Shown piece after piece: positions 1 through 9,556 of a stretch of 64,000 nt of DNA (position 1 is the first letter of the stretch; every line of letters begins with the position of its first letter). The notes under the pieces were generated by a model. The model ran no database searches, was not told the DNA's origin, and saw only the letters and a list, made by a program, of their open reading frames with translations. The DNA comes from Flavobacteriales bacterium (GTDB lineage: Bacteria; Bacteroidota; Bacteroidia; Flavobacteriales_E; Vicingaceae), in contig JAPHUD010000012.1 of NCBI GenBank assembly GCA_026196775.1, forward strand, positions 124,001 to 188,000, in the 5' to 3' direction. A program made the position numbers and the translations under genes.

Positions 1-1832
1 GCTACATAACTCAAGCTCAATTTGCTAAAGAGTTAGTTGCTAATCCAGTTAACATAATTCTTAAAAATATAGGAGCATCTATAAATTCTGAATATGCAGA
101 TTATAGTCCTGTAATTTCAATTGATGAATCTAGTATTTATTTTACCTCAAGAAGATTAAGAGCTGATAGTTCTAACTATTATATTACTGATGATTTTGAT
201 GGTAAACATTTTGAAGACATTTATGTTTCTCATAACTATGATGGTGTGTGGACTGACCCCGAATTACTAACCATTAATACTGACGGACATTTAGCTACAG
301 TAAATATCTCTGCTGATGGGCAAACACTTTTTGTATATCGTGATGATGATGGTGATGGAAATATTTACACTACAACAAAAAATCAAGATGATCAATGGGG
401 AGAATTAGTAAAACTAGGTTCTGATATTAATACAGAATACAAAGAATCTCATGCTCATGTTACCCCTGATGGAAATATATTGTACTTTATAAGCGATAGA
501 AAAAAAGGTGGACTAGGCGGACAAGATATATATTTTTGTAAAAAATTACCAACAGGAGATTGGGGACTAGCTCAAAATGCAGGAAATATATTAAACACCC
601 CCTACGATGAAGATGGTATTTTCTTACATCCTGATGGGAAAACAATTTACTTTTCATCTAAAGGACATAGCGGTATGGGTGGTTTTGACATTTTCTACTC
701 TGAATTAGATGAAACAGGAAACTGGGGAACACCTAAGAACATGGGATATCCTGTAAATTCTACTGATGATGATGTGTTCTTTGTTACTTCTACAGATGGA
801 AAAAGAGCCTATTATTCTTCATTTAAACAAGAAGGGTTTGGGGAGAAAGACATTTATGTAATTACGCTTGTTGATGCCCAAGAAAAACCACTTACCTTAT
901 TAACAGGTTTCCTTAAAGTGGCAGGTTTTGATGAAACTCCTGAGAGTGCTATTATTACTGTCACAGACAATGAAACAGGAAATTTAATAGGAAGGTATGT
1001 TCCTAGAAAAAAAGATGGTAAATTCAGTATTATCCTAAATCCTGGAGGCGATTACCATATTGAATATGCTGCCGAAAGATACACTATGGAAGAAGATATT
1101 TATATTCCACCAGTTTCTGCTTACAACGAAATTAACAGAGGTATTGATTTAAAAGATGTTGTTTTTGGTGATGTACAAAATACAAATACTAAAACAGACA
1201 CTAAGACTGATGCTAAAACAGATAATAAAGAAGATGTTGTTGCCTTGAAAAATGAAGTCAAAAACTTAAAGAAACAAATTAAAGATTTAGAAAATCAATT
1301 AGCTAAAAAACCTACCACAACTAATACAACAACAGGTGATGACAGCAAAAAAGTTAAAGAACTTCAAAATGAAGTGAGTGCTTTAAAAAATCAAATTGCT
1401 GAGTTGAAAAAACAAGGTAATAACAACGATTTTACTCCTACTCCAACAGAAGTTAAAGATGCTGTTGCTCACTATCAAGAATTTTTCAACTACAATGTTT
1501 CTAAAGTAAATACTGCTAATGCAAAATACGTAGAGATGATTAACAAAGCTGTAGCCCACGCAAAATCTAATGGAAAAGTAACTATTGATATTGAATCAAG
1601 TGCTTCTAAGGTACCTACAAAAACCCATGGTTCTAATGCAAAATTAGCTTACAAAAGAGCAATAGCGGCACAAGAGGTTGTTGTTAATTCATTGATAAGC
1701 AAAGGTATTACCAGAGAGAATATTGTTGTCAACAATGTAAGCACAGGTGTACAAGGTCCTAATTATAATGGAGATTTTGCTAACAAGAAAATGTATGAGC
1801 AATATCAGTTTGTAATTATAAAAATTAAATAA
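1..1832 (+). CDS. PD40 propeller / coiled-coil / OmpA-like surface protein, 5' end missing
   Basis: The frame is open from base 3 without a start, so the N-terminus lies outside the window; 609 codons are visible. The order is: PD40 beta-propeller repeats with SADGQTLF, TPDGNILYF and HPDGKTIYFSS blades (to about base 880), a carboxypeptidase-regulatory-like beta domain (about 900-1150), a lysine-rich two-part coiled coil (about 1200-1420), and a divergent OmpA-like end (about 1470-1829). The OmpA-like end keeps the N-x-x-L-x-x-x-R-A helix signature but has ESSASKVP where canonical domains have GHTD. Related proteins are envelope proteins that anchor to peptidoglycan, and some (PorE type) serve gliding or type IX secretion; a role here is not shown. 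The next paralogue starts 13 bases downstream, suggesting one transcript. Family is sure, function is not. Confidence 0.88.
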   Translation, partial: YITQAQFAKELVANPVNIILKNIGASINSEYADYSPVISIDESSIYFTSRRLRADSSNYYITDDFDGKHFEDIYVSHNYDGVWTDPELLTINTDGHLATVNISADGQTLFVYRDDDGDGNIYTTTKNQDDQWGELVKLGSDINTEYKESHAHVTPDGNILYFISDRKKGGLGGQDIYFCKKLPTGDWGLAQNAGNILNTPYDEDGIFLHPDGKTIYFSSKGHSGMGGFDIFYSELDETGNWGTPKNMGYPVNSTDDDVFFVTSTDGKRAYYSSFKQEGFGEKDIYVITLVDAQEKPLTLLTGFLKVAGFDETPESAIITVTDNETGNLIGRYVPRKKDGKFSIILNPGGDYHIEYAAERYTMEEDIYIPPVSAYNEINRGIDLKDVVFGDVQNTNTKTDTKTDAKTDNKEDVVALKNEVKNLKKQIKDLENQLAKKPTTTNTTTGDDSKKVKELQNEVSALKNQIAELKKQGNNNDFTPTPTEVKDAVAHYQEFFNYNVSKVNTANAKYVEMINKAVAHAKSNGKVTIDIESSASKVPTKTHGSNAKLAYKRAIAAQEVVVNSLISKGITRENIVVNNVSTGVQGPNYNGDFANKKMYEQYQFVIIKIK

Positions 1833-1845
1833 TCATTAATTTATA

Positions 1846-3960
1846 ATGAAAAATAGTAGAACCTTTTTCCCTCATATCACTTTAGTTTTTACTCTATTAT
1901 TTTTTATTGGTAGTTATACTTTTGCTCAATCTGAAAAAAGAACATTAAAGCAAGCCAGAAAGTACTTAGATGACGAAAAATTTGAATTAGCTCAAGCAAA
2001 GTATGAAAAATTACTTGCTATAAATCCAAATGATGATACCTATAGCTTTGAAGCTGGAATTGCTTACTTCTTTCCCCTTCAAGATAGAACAAAATCTATT
2101 CCTTACTTTGAAAATGCTTTAAAAAATAGTACTGAAGATACAATTCCAGAATTGTATTATTATTTAGCAAGAGCTTACCATTATAATAATGAATACGATA
2201 AATCATATGAAGCTTTTCAAAATTTCAAGCCTTTTATTAATGAAAAATCTACTGCAGGTAGAAATCTAATAAAAGAAACCGATTATTTTATTGAAAGAAA
2301 TCAAAATGGAGAGTTTTTCTTAACTAACATTAATGAAGATGTAACGATTACAAACCTCGGAAATATTATCAATTCCGAATATGGCGAATACGCTCCTGTT
2401 TTTAAACCAAATGAAAATGTTTTAATATTTACTTCTAGACGAAAAACCGATAATAATAAAATTGCTCCAGATACAAAACCCTACGAAAATATTTATGCTG
2501 CCAAACTAAATAATAATACTTGGGAAATAATTACCGATAAAAATGAACTTCTAAAGCATTTACCTGAAAATTATAACTCTAAGAAACACAATGCCGGTAT
2601 TATCTATTCTTCGGATGGAAAACGATTATACCTTTACAAAGAAGATAAAATTTGGCAGTCCAACCTAAAAGATAATAATTGGACTGAACTTAAAAAGCTA
2701 GAAAAAACTATTAACTCAAGTATTTATAACATACCAAGCATTAGTATTTCTGCCGATAATAAACAATTATTTTTTGTAGCATTAAGAAGTGATGGTTTTG
2801 GAGGTAAAGACATTTATAAAGCTACCCTAAACGATCAAGGTGAATGGAGCAATGTAGTTAATTTGGGAGATAAAATAAATACTAAATATGACGAAGATTC
2901 TCCTTACCTATCTGAAGATGGAAAAACCCTTTACTTCTCTTCTCGCGGACATAAAGGCATGGGAGGTTTTGATATTTTTAAATGTGAATTAATTAATGGA
3001 GAATGGTCTGAACCAAAAAATTTAGGTATTCCTTATAATTCTCCTGCTGATGATATTTTCTTTATACCACAAAGTGAAACAGAAGGCTTTTTTGCTTCCT
3101 CTCGTAAACATGGTTTTGGTGAAATGGACATATATAGTTATGCTCCTAAAAAAACCAAGCAAGAATTCATTATTAATGGTAACTTAACCGATAATAACAA
3201 TTCTCCTATTAATAAAGGTACATTATCATTAACAAATTCTGGAGAAACTATTTCTACCTCTTTAGATGAAAGTGGAAACTATTCACTTACTCAACAAAAT
3301 GCCGGAGAAACAAAATTAACCTTAGAAAGTGATATCTATAAAAAGCAAAGTATATTGTTTAACATACCTGATGGTGAGAACGAATCCAATATTATCATGA
3401 GGCTTTACCAAGAAAAAATTGACACAAAAACGTATCAATATTTAACCGTTAGTTCAAAAGAATTAGACCTTAATATTACTGATACTTTGTTGGTTGTTGA
3501 TGGTGCTTTAGCTCAAAATAATGAGAATACAACTACTAACAATGAAAATAACACTAATAATATGAATGAGGATATTAATAATAAACCTGTTTTAAAATCT
3601 TATAAAGAGCTCTTTACCTACAAAAATACTAGCATCAATACCAATAAAAATGAATTTATAGCTCTAATTAATGCCGCTATTGAACATCTTAAAACCAACG
3701 ATAAAGTTTATATTAATATAGAAGCAAGTGCATCTACCGTTCCAGTTTCTACCTATTCTTCCAACAAAGCTTTAGCAACTGCTCGTTTAAATGAAACGAA
3801 GAAAATACTGTTGAATGTGCTTAGTGCAAAAGGAATTGATAAATCAAAAATTATATTTAATAAAACTAACGATTTAGTTCAAGGACCAGCTTATGCTAAT
3901 GACTCTGAAAATAATTCCAAATATGAACCATACCAATATGTAATAATTGAATTAAAATAG
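1846..3960 (+). CDS. TPR / PD40 / OmpA-like surface protein
   Basis: A 704-residue exported protein. A signal peptide ending near FAQ (about residue 28) is followed by TPR-like helices (about 30-145), PD40 propeller blades (about 170-430, for example SEDGKTLYFSSRGHKGMGG), a beta-sandwich regulatory-like domain (about 435-515), an Asn/Thr-rich linker, and a modified OmpA-like end (about 590-704). The end carries EASASTVP in place of the GHTD loop and a QGPAYAND segment matching the preceding gene, so the two are paralogues with the same altered C-terminal domain. There is no lipobox cysteine. It is expected in the periplasm or at the inner face of the outer membrane. It is probably cotranscribed with the preceding gene. 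Confidence 0.9.
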   Translation: MKNSRTFFPHITLVFTLLFFIGSYTFAQSEKRTLKQARKYLDDEKFELAQAKYEKLLAINPNDDTYSFEAGIAYFFPLQDRTKSIPYFENALKNSTEDTIPELYYYLARAYHYNNEYDKSYEAFQNFKPFINEKSTAGRNLIKETDYFIERNQNGEFFLTNINEDVTITNLGNIINSEYGEYAPVFKPNENVLIFTSRRKTDNNKIAPDTKPYENIYAAKLNNNTWEIITDKNELLKHLPENYNSKKHNAGIIYSSDGKRLYLYKEDKIWQSNLKDNNWTELKKLEKTINSSIYNIPSISISADNKQLFFVALRSDGFGGKDIYKATLNDQGEWSNVVNLGDKINTKYDEDSPYLSEDGKTLYFSSRGHKGMGGFDIFKCELINGEWSEPKNLGIPYNSPADDIFFIPQSETEGFFASSRKHGFGEMDIYSYAPKKTKQEFIINGNLTDNNNSPINKGTLSLTNSGETISTSLDESGNYSLTQQNAGETKLTLESDIYKKQSILFNIPDGENESNIIMRLYQEKIDTKTYQYLTVSSKELDLNITDTLLVVDGALAQNNENTTTNNENNTNNMNEDINNKPVLKSYKELFTYKNTSINTNKNEFIALINAAIEHLKTNDKVYINIEASASTVPVSTYSSNKALATARLNETKKILLNVLSAKGIDKSKIIFNKTNDLVQGPAYANDSENNSKYEPYQYVIIELK

Positions 3961-3984
3961 TTTTCACATTTGGTATTAAGTTTG

Positions 3985-3992
3985 TATCTTTC
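3985..3992 (+). promoter_or_regulatory. Possible -7 element next to a TTG start
   Basis: TATCTTTC resembles the Bacteroidota -7 element TAnnTTTG with one mismatch. It ends only eight bases before the TTG start codon, so the message would have almost no leader. No convincing -33 element sits 19 bases upstream. Confidence 0.3.
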
Positions 3993-4000
3993 CAAAAAAA

Positions 4001-5542
4001 TTGAACTACTTAAAATACATATTAACCCTATTATTTGCTAGCTTAGTACTCACAAGCTTTTCTCAGCGTGTTGATCCTGAAGAAGCTGCTGAACATTTTA
4101 AGTATGGAAATTTTATTGATGCTCTAGAAGTTTATGAAAAGTTGATGGAGAAAGATCCAAAAAATCCTGAGTATCCTTTTAAAGCAGGTTTTTGTGTCTT
4201 ACATATCAATAGTGATAAATCTAAAGCTGTTAAATATTTAGAATCTGCATCTGAAAGAAAATCAGATCCTGATGTAGATTTTTATTTAGCTAAAGCTTAT
4301 CACTACAACCTTAAATTGGATGAAGCAATCGAAACAATGGAGAAATATAAAAAATCTGAAGGAGGAACATTAAAAGATCAAGCAGATAGAGAGATAGAAA
4401 TGATGAAAAATGCTAAAAAATTAGTTGTTAGTCCAATTGATGTTAGCTTTGAAAATGTTGGTGATTTAATTAATTCTGAATACCCAGATTATTACCCTTT
4501 TGTTACTCCAAATGAATCAACAATTTATTTCACTACCAGAAGAAAAGGTGTTGTTGGTGGTATGAGAGAATTTGATGGTTATTATTCTTCCGATGTATTT
4601 TATTCTGAAGTTGAAAATGGTGAGTTTGTAAAAGCTAAAGGAGCCGGGATGATGGTTAATTCTGCTTATGATGAGCAAGTTGTAGGGCTCTCTTACAATG
4701 CCGATCTCATTTTTGTGTATCTTGATCATATTAAAGATTATGGAGATATCTATACGTCTAAAATTGTAAAAGGAAGACCTAGAAAAATTGAAATAATGGG
4801 TGAAAGTGTAAACTCTAAAGAATTTGAAAGTGCTGCTACTATTTCTGCTGATGGAAATACACTTTTTTTTGCAAGTAAAAGAGATGGTGGATTAGGTGGT
4901 AAAGACATTTGGATGACTAGAAAATCACCTATAGGAGAATGGGCTGAACCACAAAATTTAGGACCAAATATCAATACGCCTTATGATGAAGATTTTCCAA
5001 ATTTATTTTATGATGGCTCTACCCTATATTTTTCCTCTAAAGGACATAATAGCATGGGCGGGTTCGATTATTTTAAATCTACTTGGAATCCCGAAACTAA
5101 TGAATGGTCTTTAGCAGAAAACATTGGATTTCCTTTAAATACTCCTGAAGATAATGTATGTATTTCTTTTACAGAAGATAAAAGACATGCTTATATTTCT
5201 GCATGGAGAAAAGATTCTTATGGCGATTTAGACATTTATAAAGTAAAATTTAATGAATATGATGACAGGCAAACCATCATTAAATCTAAAATTATAAAAG
5301 AAGGAACGGAAGAAGTTATTACTGATGCTTTTGTAATTGTTACCGACAATAGAACACAAGAAGAAATAGGTAACTATACACCAAATTCCAAAAATGGAAG
5401 TTTTGTTATTACACTTATACCAGGAAGTTACAATATTATGATTGATGCTCCTGGATTTGCTCCAAAAAGTGAAGATATTCTTATTAAAGGAAAAAGTGAT
5501 TTTGAACAGTTTATCAATAAAGATTTTACTGTAACTCCTTAA
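4001..5542 (+). CDS. TPR / PD40 surface protein without OmpA domain
   Basis: A 513-residue exported protein starting at TTG: an in-frame stop lies at 3977 and no ATG or GTG follows it that would keep the signal peptide (about residues 1-21, ending SFSQ). TPR-like helices (about 25-115) are followed by PD40 blades (about 150-420, including SADGNTLFFASKRDGGLGG) and a regulatory-like beta domain (about 425-510). The protein then stops, so the peptidoglycan-binding OmpA end of its relatives is absent. It follows the two preceding paralogues by 40 bases and could be a soluble or complex-bound partner of them; that is inference. The domain call is secure. Confidence 0.87.
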   Translation: MNYLKYILTLLFASLVLTSFSQRVDPEEAAEHFKYGNFIDALEVYEKLMEKDPKNPEYPFKAGFCVLHINSDKSKAVKYLESASERKSDPDVDFYLAKAYHYNLKLDEAIETMEKYKKSEGGTLKDQADREIEMMKNAKKLVVSPIDVSFENVGDLINSEYPDYYPFVTPNESTIYFTTRRKGVVGGMREFDGYYSSDVFYSEVENGEFVKAKGAGMMVNSAYDEQVVGLSYNADLIFVYLDHIKDYGDIYTSKIVKGRPRKIEIMGESVNSKEFESAATISADGNTLFFASKRDGGLGGKDIWMTRKSPIGEWAEPQNLGPNINTPYDEDFPNLFYDGSTLYFSSKGHNSMGGFDYFKSTWNPETNEWSLAENIGFPLNTPEDNVCISFTEDKRHAYISAWRKDSYGDLDIYKVKFNEYDDRQTIIKSKIIKEGTEEVITDAFVIVTDNRTQEEIGNYTPNSKNGSFVITLIPGSYNIMIDAPGFAPKSEDILIKGKSDFEQFINKDFTVTP

Positions 5543-5559
5543 CATTTTTTCAAATTATT

Positions 5560-6330
5560 ATGTCATTAAACCTAACAAAGCCTCTTGCTTTTATTGATTT
5601 AGAAACAACCGGATTAAATATTGCCTCCGATAGAATTGTAGAAATTTCTATTGTTAAAGTTCATCCCAATGGAAATAAAGACATTGTAACCAGAAGAATA
5701 AATCCTACCATTCCTATTTCAAAAGAATCTACATCAATACACGGTATTAGTGATGATGATGTAAAAAATGAACCTACCTTTAAACAAATGGCTAAAGAAT
5801 TAAATGCTTTTGTTGATGGTTGTGATTTAGCAGGTTTTAATTCTAATAAGTTTGACATACCAATGCTTGCAGAAGAATTTCTAAGAGCTGAAGTTGATTT
5901 TGACATTACAAAAAGAAAACTTGTTGATGTCCAAAATATATTCCATAAAATGGAGCAAAGAACTTTAGCTGCTGCTTATAAATTCTATTGTAATAAAGAT
6001 TTAACTAATGCCCATAGTGCCGAAGCAGATACTATCGCCACAATGGAAATTCTTCTTGCACAAGTTGAAAAATATGACTCCTTAGAAAATAATGTAGCCT
6101 TTCTTTCTGAATTCTCTAGAGCAAATAATAATGCAGACTTATTAGGAAGAATAATTTATGATGAAAACAATATTGAAGTATTCAATTTTGGCAAACACAA
6201 AGGAAAATCTGTTTTACAAGTATTAGAAAAAGAACCTGGATACTATCACTGGATGATGAATGGAGATTTTCCACTTTATACTAAAAAAGTACTCACACAA
6301 ATTAGACTTAAAGCACTTAATGAAAAATAA
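5560..6330 (+). CDS. DEDDh 3'-5' exonuclease with DUF3820-like tail
   Basis: A 256-residue DnaQ-like exonuclease of the kind found in DNA polymerase III epsilon and related repair or RNA-processing nucleases. ExoI is FIDLETTG with D13 and E15; ExoII has D99 in NKFD; ExoIII has H152 and D157 in HSAEAD, so all DEDDh metal and catalytic residues are present. Residues about 205-256 (FGKHKGKSVLQV) match the small DUF3820-type domain often fused behind such exonucleases. It begins 17 bases after the preceding gene. Whether it is the true replicative epsilon subunit cannot be told; Bacteroidota carry several such paralogues. Confidence 0.9.
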   Translation: MSLNLTKPLAFIDLETTGLNIASDRIVEISIVKVHPNGNKDIVTRRINPTIPISKESTSIHGISDDDVKNEPTFKQMAKELNAFVDGCDLAGFNSNKFDIPMLAEEFLRAEVDFDITKRKLVDVQNIFHKMEQRTLAAAYKFYCNKDLTNAHSAEADTIATMEILLAQVEKYDSLENNVAFLSEFSRANNNADLLGRIIYDENNIEVFNFGKHKGKSVLQVLEKEPGYYHWMMNGDFPLYTKKVLTQIRLKALNEK

Positions 6331-6407
6331 ACTCGCTAAGGTTTAGTTCATGTTCAACTACTGAAAAATAATCTTAATTTTACGAATCAGTAAAAAACAA
6401 TAATCCT

Positions 6408-8495
6408 GTGCTAATAGCTATAAACATTAAAACAGATTATCCTTTTTGGATGATTATTCTTTGTTTCCTGTTGGGAGCTATTTATGCTAGTGTCTTATAT
6501 TACAAAGAGTCAAAACTCGATGTTGTTGCCAAATGGCTAAAAAACAGCCTGATGGTTTTTCGTTTTTTAGCAGTAAGCATCATTGCTTTTTTACTACTCT
6601 CTCCATTTATTAAAACCATTTTTAATAAAACGGAAAAGCCTATCATCATTTTTGCTCAGGATAATTCCAACTCACTACTTGTTCATCAAGATTCTGCTTT
6701 TTATGCAAATAACTACCTTAAAGAATTAAACACACTAAAAGAAAAATTGGAGGAAAATTACGAAGTGAAGTCCTTCACTTTTGGAGAGAAAGTTAAAGAA
6801 GAAGGTGTTATAAATTTCTCTGAAAAAACTACCAATATTGCGGAATTGTTTGAAGCAGTAGAAACAAAATTTTATAACCGAAATATCGGTGCTCTTATTT
6901 TAAGTTCTGATGGTATTTACAACGAAGGTTTTAATCCTGTTTATAATGCCGAAAACACTAACTACCCTATTTATACCATTGCGTTAGGAGACACTACCAT
7001 TCAACCTGATATTGTTTTAAAAGAAGCTATTGCTAACAAAATAACTTTTTTAAACAATAAATTTCCTATTGAAATTCTTGGTCTTGCCCAATCTTGTAAA
7101 GGAGAAAAAACTACCCTTACTGTTGCTCATAAAAACAAGGTAGTGTTTACCAAAACTTACGATATTACTAAAAACAACCAATTAATTGAAGAAGCCATTA
7201 TCTTAGAAGCTAAGGAAAAAGGCGTGCAACATTATACCATTTCTTTTTCTGCTTTAGCAAACGAAGTAAGTACAAAAAATAACAGCAAAGACGTTTATAT
7301 TGAAGTGTTGGATGGCAGACAACATATTTTACTTTTAGCTCATGCTCCACATCCAGATTTAAAAGCATTAAAAACCAGTATTAAAACCAACGAAAATTAT
7401 GAAGTAAGCACTAAATATTTTGACGATTTTGATGGCAATTTTGAGCCTTACAACCTTGTTGTGCTGCACCAATTCCCAACCTACTCTCCTGTTTGGCTAA
7501 GAAAAATTAGCGAGAAAAACATTTCTGTACTTTATATATTAGGCAATCAATCCAATCTTAATGCCTTTAACCAATTTCAACCGCACATAAAAGTATTACA
7601 ATCCAACCAACGTTCTAATGCTACAACCCCTGCATTAACAGAAAATTTCCCGCTTTTTAATTTATCAGAAGCAACTTTAAAACAATCCAACAACTTCCCT
7701 CCTTTAGAAAGTATTTTTGGAACTTACCTTCCTCAAGAGAAAACTTATGTTTTATTCAACCAAAAAATAGGAAATGTAGCTACAGAACAACCCTTGATGG
7801 CATTTTTTCAAGAAGGTAAAAACAAAGCTGCTTTTATTAGTGGCGAAGGTTTATGGCGATGGAGATTAAATGAATTTGCAAAAAACAATAATCACCAAGC
7901 ATTTGATGAAATCATTAACAAAACTGTTCAGTTTTTATCTGTTAAAGATAATAAAGATAAGTTCAGAGTAATTGTTGATAATCAGTTTAATGAAACTCAA
8001 GAAATTATTTTTAACGCTGAATTATACAACAATAGTTATGAGTTGGTTAATACTCCTGAAATTAAATTAGAACTTAAAAATGAAGCTGGTGTTAATTACC
8101 AATTTGTTTTTAATAAAACGGGGAATTCCTATGTGTTAAATGCAGGAATTTTGCCTGTTGGCAATTATTCTTATTTGACTTCAACCACTTTTTCAGGAGA
8201 GCAATTTGTAGTTAAAGGACAATTACAAATTAACCCTCTATTGGTAGAATTAAACAATACCGTTGCCAATCACCAATTACTTCAAAATGTTGCTAATAAA
8301 TATAATGGTAAAATGGTATTACCTCCTAAAATAAATGAATTAGAGCAACTTATAAAAGAAAACACAGCTATTTCTTCTGTTATTTATGAAGAAACTGATA
8401 TTAAAGAAATCATTCACATCAAATGGATTTTCTTTTTAATTTTAGTTTTAATTGCTACTGAATGGTTCATTAGAAAAAGAAATGGAGCTTACTAA
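6408..8495 (+). CDS. Large inner-membrane protein, VWA/BatA-like architecture
   Basis: A 695-residue protein starting at GTG, with two N-terminal membrane segments (about residues 13-33 and 47-65), a long extracytoplasmic part and one C-terminal membrane helix (about 672-688) ending in basic residues. The region after the second helix, beginning IIIFAQDNSNSLL, looks like a degenerate von Willebrand A fold (DNSNS in place of DxSxS), as in BatA-like and other Bacteroidota membrane proteins. An alternative ATG at codon 15 would cut into the first helix. A -7-like TAATTTTA lies at 6375-6382. Function unknown; the VWA assignment is moderate. Confidence 0.72.
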   Translation: MLIAINIKTDYPFWMIILCFLLGAIYASVLYYKESKLDVVAKWLKNSLMVFRFLAVSIIAFLLLSPFIKTIFNKTEKPIIIFAQDNSNSLLVHQDSAFYANNYLKELNTLKEKLEENYEVKSFTFGEKVKEEGVINFSEKTTNIAELFEAVETKFYNRNIGALILSSDGIYNEGFNPVYNAENTNYPIYTIALGDTTIQPDIVLKEAIANKITFLNNKFPIEILGLAQSCKGEKTTLTVAHKNKVVFTKTYDITKNNQLIEEAIILEAKEKGVQHYTISFSALANEVSTKNNSKDVYIEVLDGRQHILLLAHAPHPDLKALKTSIKTNENYEVSTKYFDDFDGNFEPYNLVVLHQFPTYSPVWLRKISEKNISVLYILGNQSNLNAFNQFQPHIKVLQSNQRSNATTPALTENFPLFNLSEATLKQSNNFPPLESIFGTYLPQEKTYVLFNQKIGNVATEQPLMAFFQEGKNKAAFISGEGLWRWRLNEFAKNNNHQAFDEIINKTVQFLSVKDNKDKFRVIVDNQFNETQEIIFNAELYNNSYELVNTPEIKLELKNEAGVNYQFVFNKTGNSYVLNAGILPVGNYSYLTSTTFSGEQFVVKGQLQINPLLVELNNTVANHQLLQNVANKYNGKMVLPPKINELEQLIKENTAISSVIYEETDIKEIIHIKWIFFLILVLIATEWFIRKRNGAY

Positions 8496-8504
8496 TTAAG
8501 TACA

Positions 8505-9542
8505 TTACTTCCTAGTATATTCGTGCACAAACTTACAAAGCTGTTTAACATTTTCTACAGGTGTTCCTGGTAAAATTCCATGTCCTAAGTTAAAAATATG
8601 CCCAGGTTTACCTTTTACAGAATCAAGAATCTTTTTTGTTTTACGCTCAATAATATCCCAATCAGCAAATAAAGCAGTTGGATCTAAATTGCCTTGTACT
8701 GCTACTTCGTAATTTAAGTCAGCCCAAGTTTTAGCTAAATCTGTTTTCCAATCAATAGCAATTACATCAGGATTAGCTTTTCGTAAGCTAGGTATAAGAT
8801 GAGCTGAATTTACTCCCATAGAAATTAAAGGAACATTTGGGTATTTGCTCTTAACAATTTGTATCATTTTCTCAACATGCGGATAAACGTACTCGTTATA
8901 GTCATCAATATCTAACGCTCCTACCCAACTATCAAAAATTTGCACAGCCATCGCTCCACTTTCAATCTGAAAGTTTAAGTAATTAGCCATAACAGTTCCT
9001 AACTTATCCATCAACAAATGCCAAGCTTTACTTTCATTGTACATAAAAGCTTTCATTTTTTCGTAGTTTTTAGATGGACCACCTTCAATCATGTAACTTG
9101 CTAAAGTAAACGGAGCTCCAACAAAACCAATACAAGGCACATTTAATTCACCTTTCAAGATGGTCAATGCTTTACCAGTGTACCACATTTCTGTTGCTGG
9201 ATCAACTACTTTTAATTTCTCAACATCAGCAACAGTTCTTATAGGATTATGAATTAATGGTCCATAGCCTTTTTTGTATTCAAAGCTTATTCCCATAGGC
9301 CCTAATGGAATTAATATATCAGAAAAAATAATAGCTGAATCTAATTCAAACTGATTGATAGGCAACAAAGTAACCTCTGCACTCACTTCCGGAATAGTAC
9401 TTATCTCGATAATACTGTACTTTTCTTTAATTTTCATGTATTCTTTTTGGTAGCGTCCAGCTTGACGAGCTAACCAAAGTGGCGTATATGGAGTTTCTTC
9501 TCTTCTACAAGCTTTTAAAAAATTATCGTTGAAAGTTGTCAT
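8505..9542 (-). CDS. hemE: Uroporphyrinogen decarboxylase
   Basis: A 345-residue cytoplasmic enzyme removing the four acetate carboxyls of uroporphyrinogen III to give coproporphyrinogen III in haem synthesis. The N-terminal signature PLWLARQAGRYQKEY, the substrate-pocket segment GFVGAPFTLASYMIEGG and the C-terminal FNLGHGILPGTPVENV are all present, and length is normal. It is the last gene of a closely packed minus-strand run (hemB, hemL, hemE, with yaaA and cvfB upstream), 14 bases after hemL. No reservation about the assignment. Confidence 0.98.
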   Translation of the reverse strand: MTTFNDNFLKACRREETPYTPLWLARQAGRYQKEYMKIKEKYSIIEISTIPEVSAEVTLLPINQFELDSAIIFSDILIPLGPMGISFEYKKGYGPLIHNPIRTVADVEKLKVVDPATEMWYTGKALTILKGELNVPCIGFVGAPFTLASYMIEGGPSKNYEKMKAFMYNESKAWHLLMDKLGTVMANYLNFQIESGAMAVQIFDSWVGALDIDDYNEYVYPHVEKMIQIVKSKYPNVPLISMGVNSAHLIPSLRKANPDVIAIDWKTDLAKTWADLNYEVAVQGNLDPTALFADWDIIERKTKKILDSVKGKPGHIFNLGHGILPGTPVENVKQLCKFVHEYTRK

Positions 9543-9556
9543 TGTTTATAGTTTTT

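Noticed and set aside
5228-5545. 105-codon open frame on the minus strand
   Set aside because: Lies wholly within the third PD40 gene; the translation is low-complexity Ile/Asn/Phe-rich.
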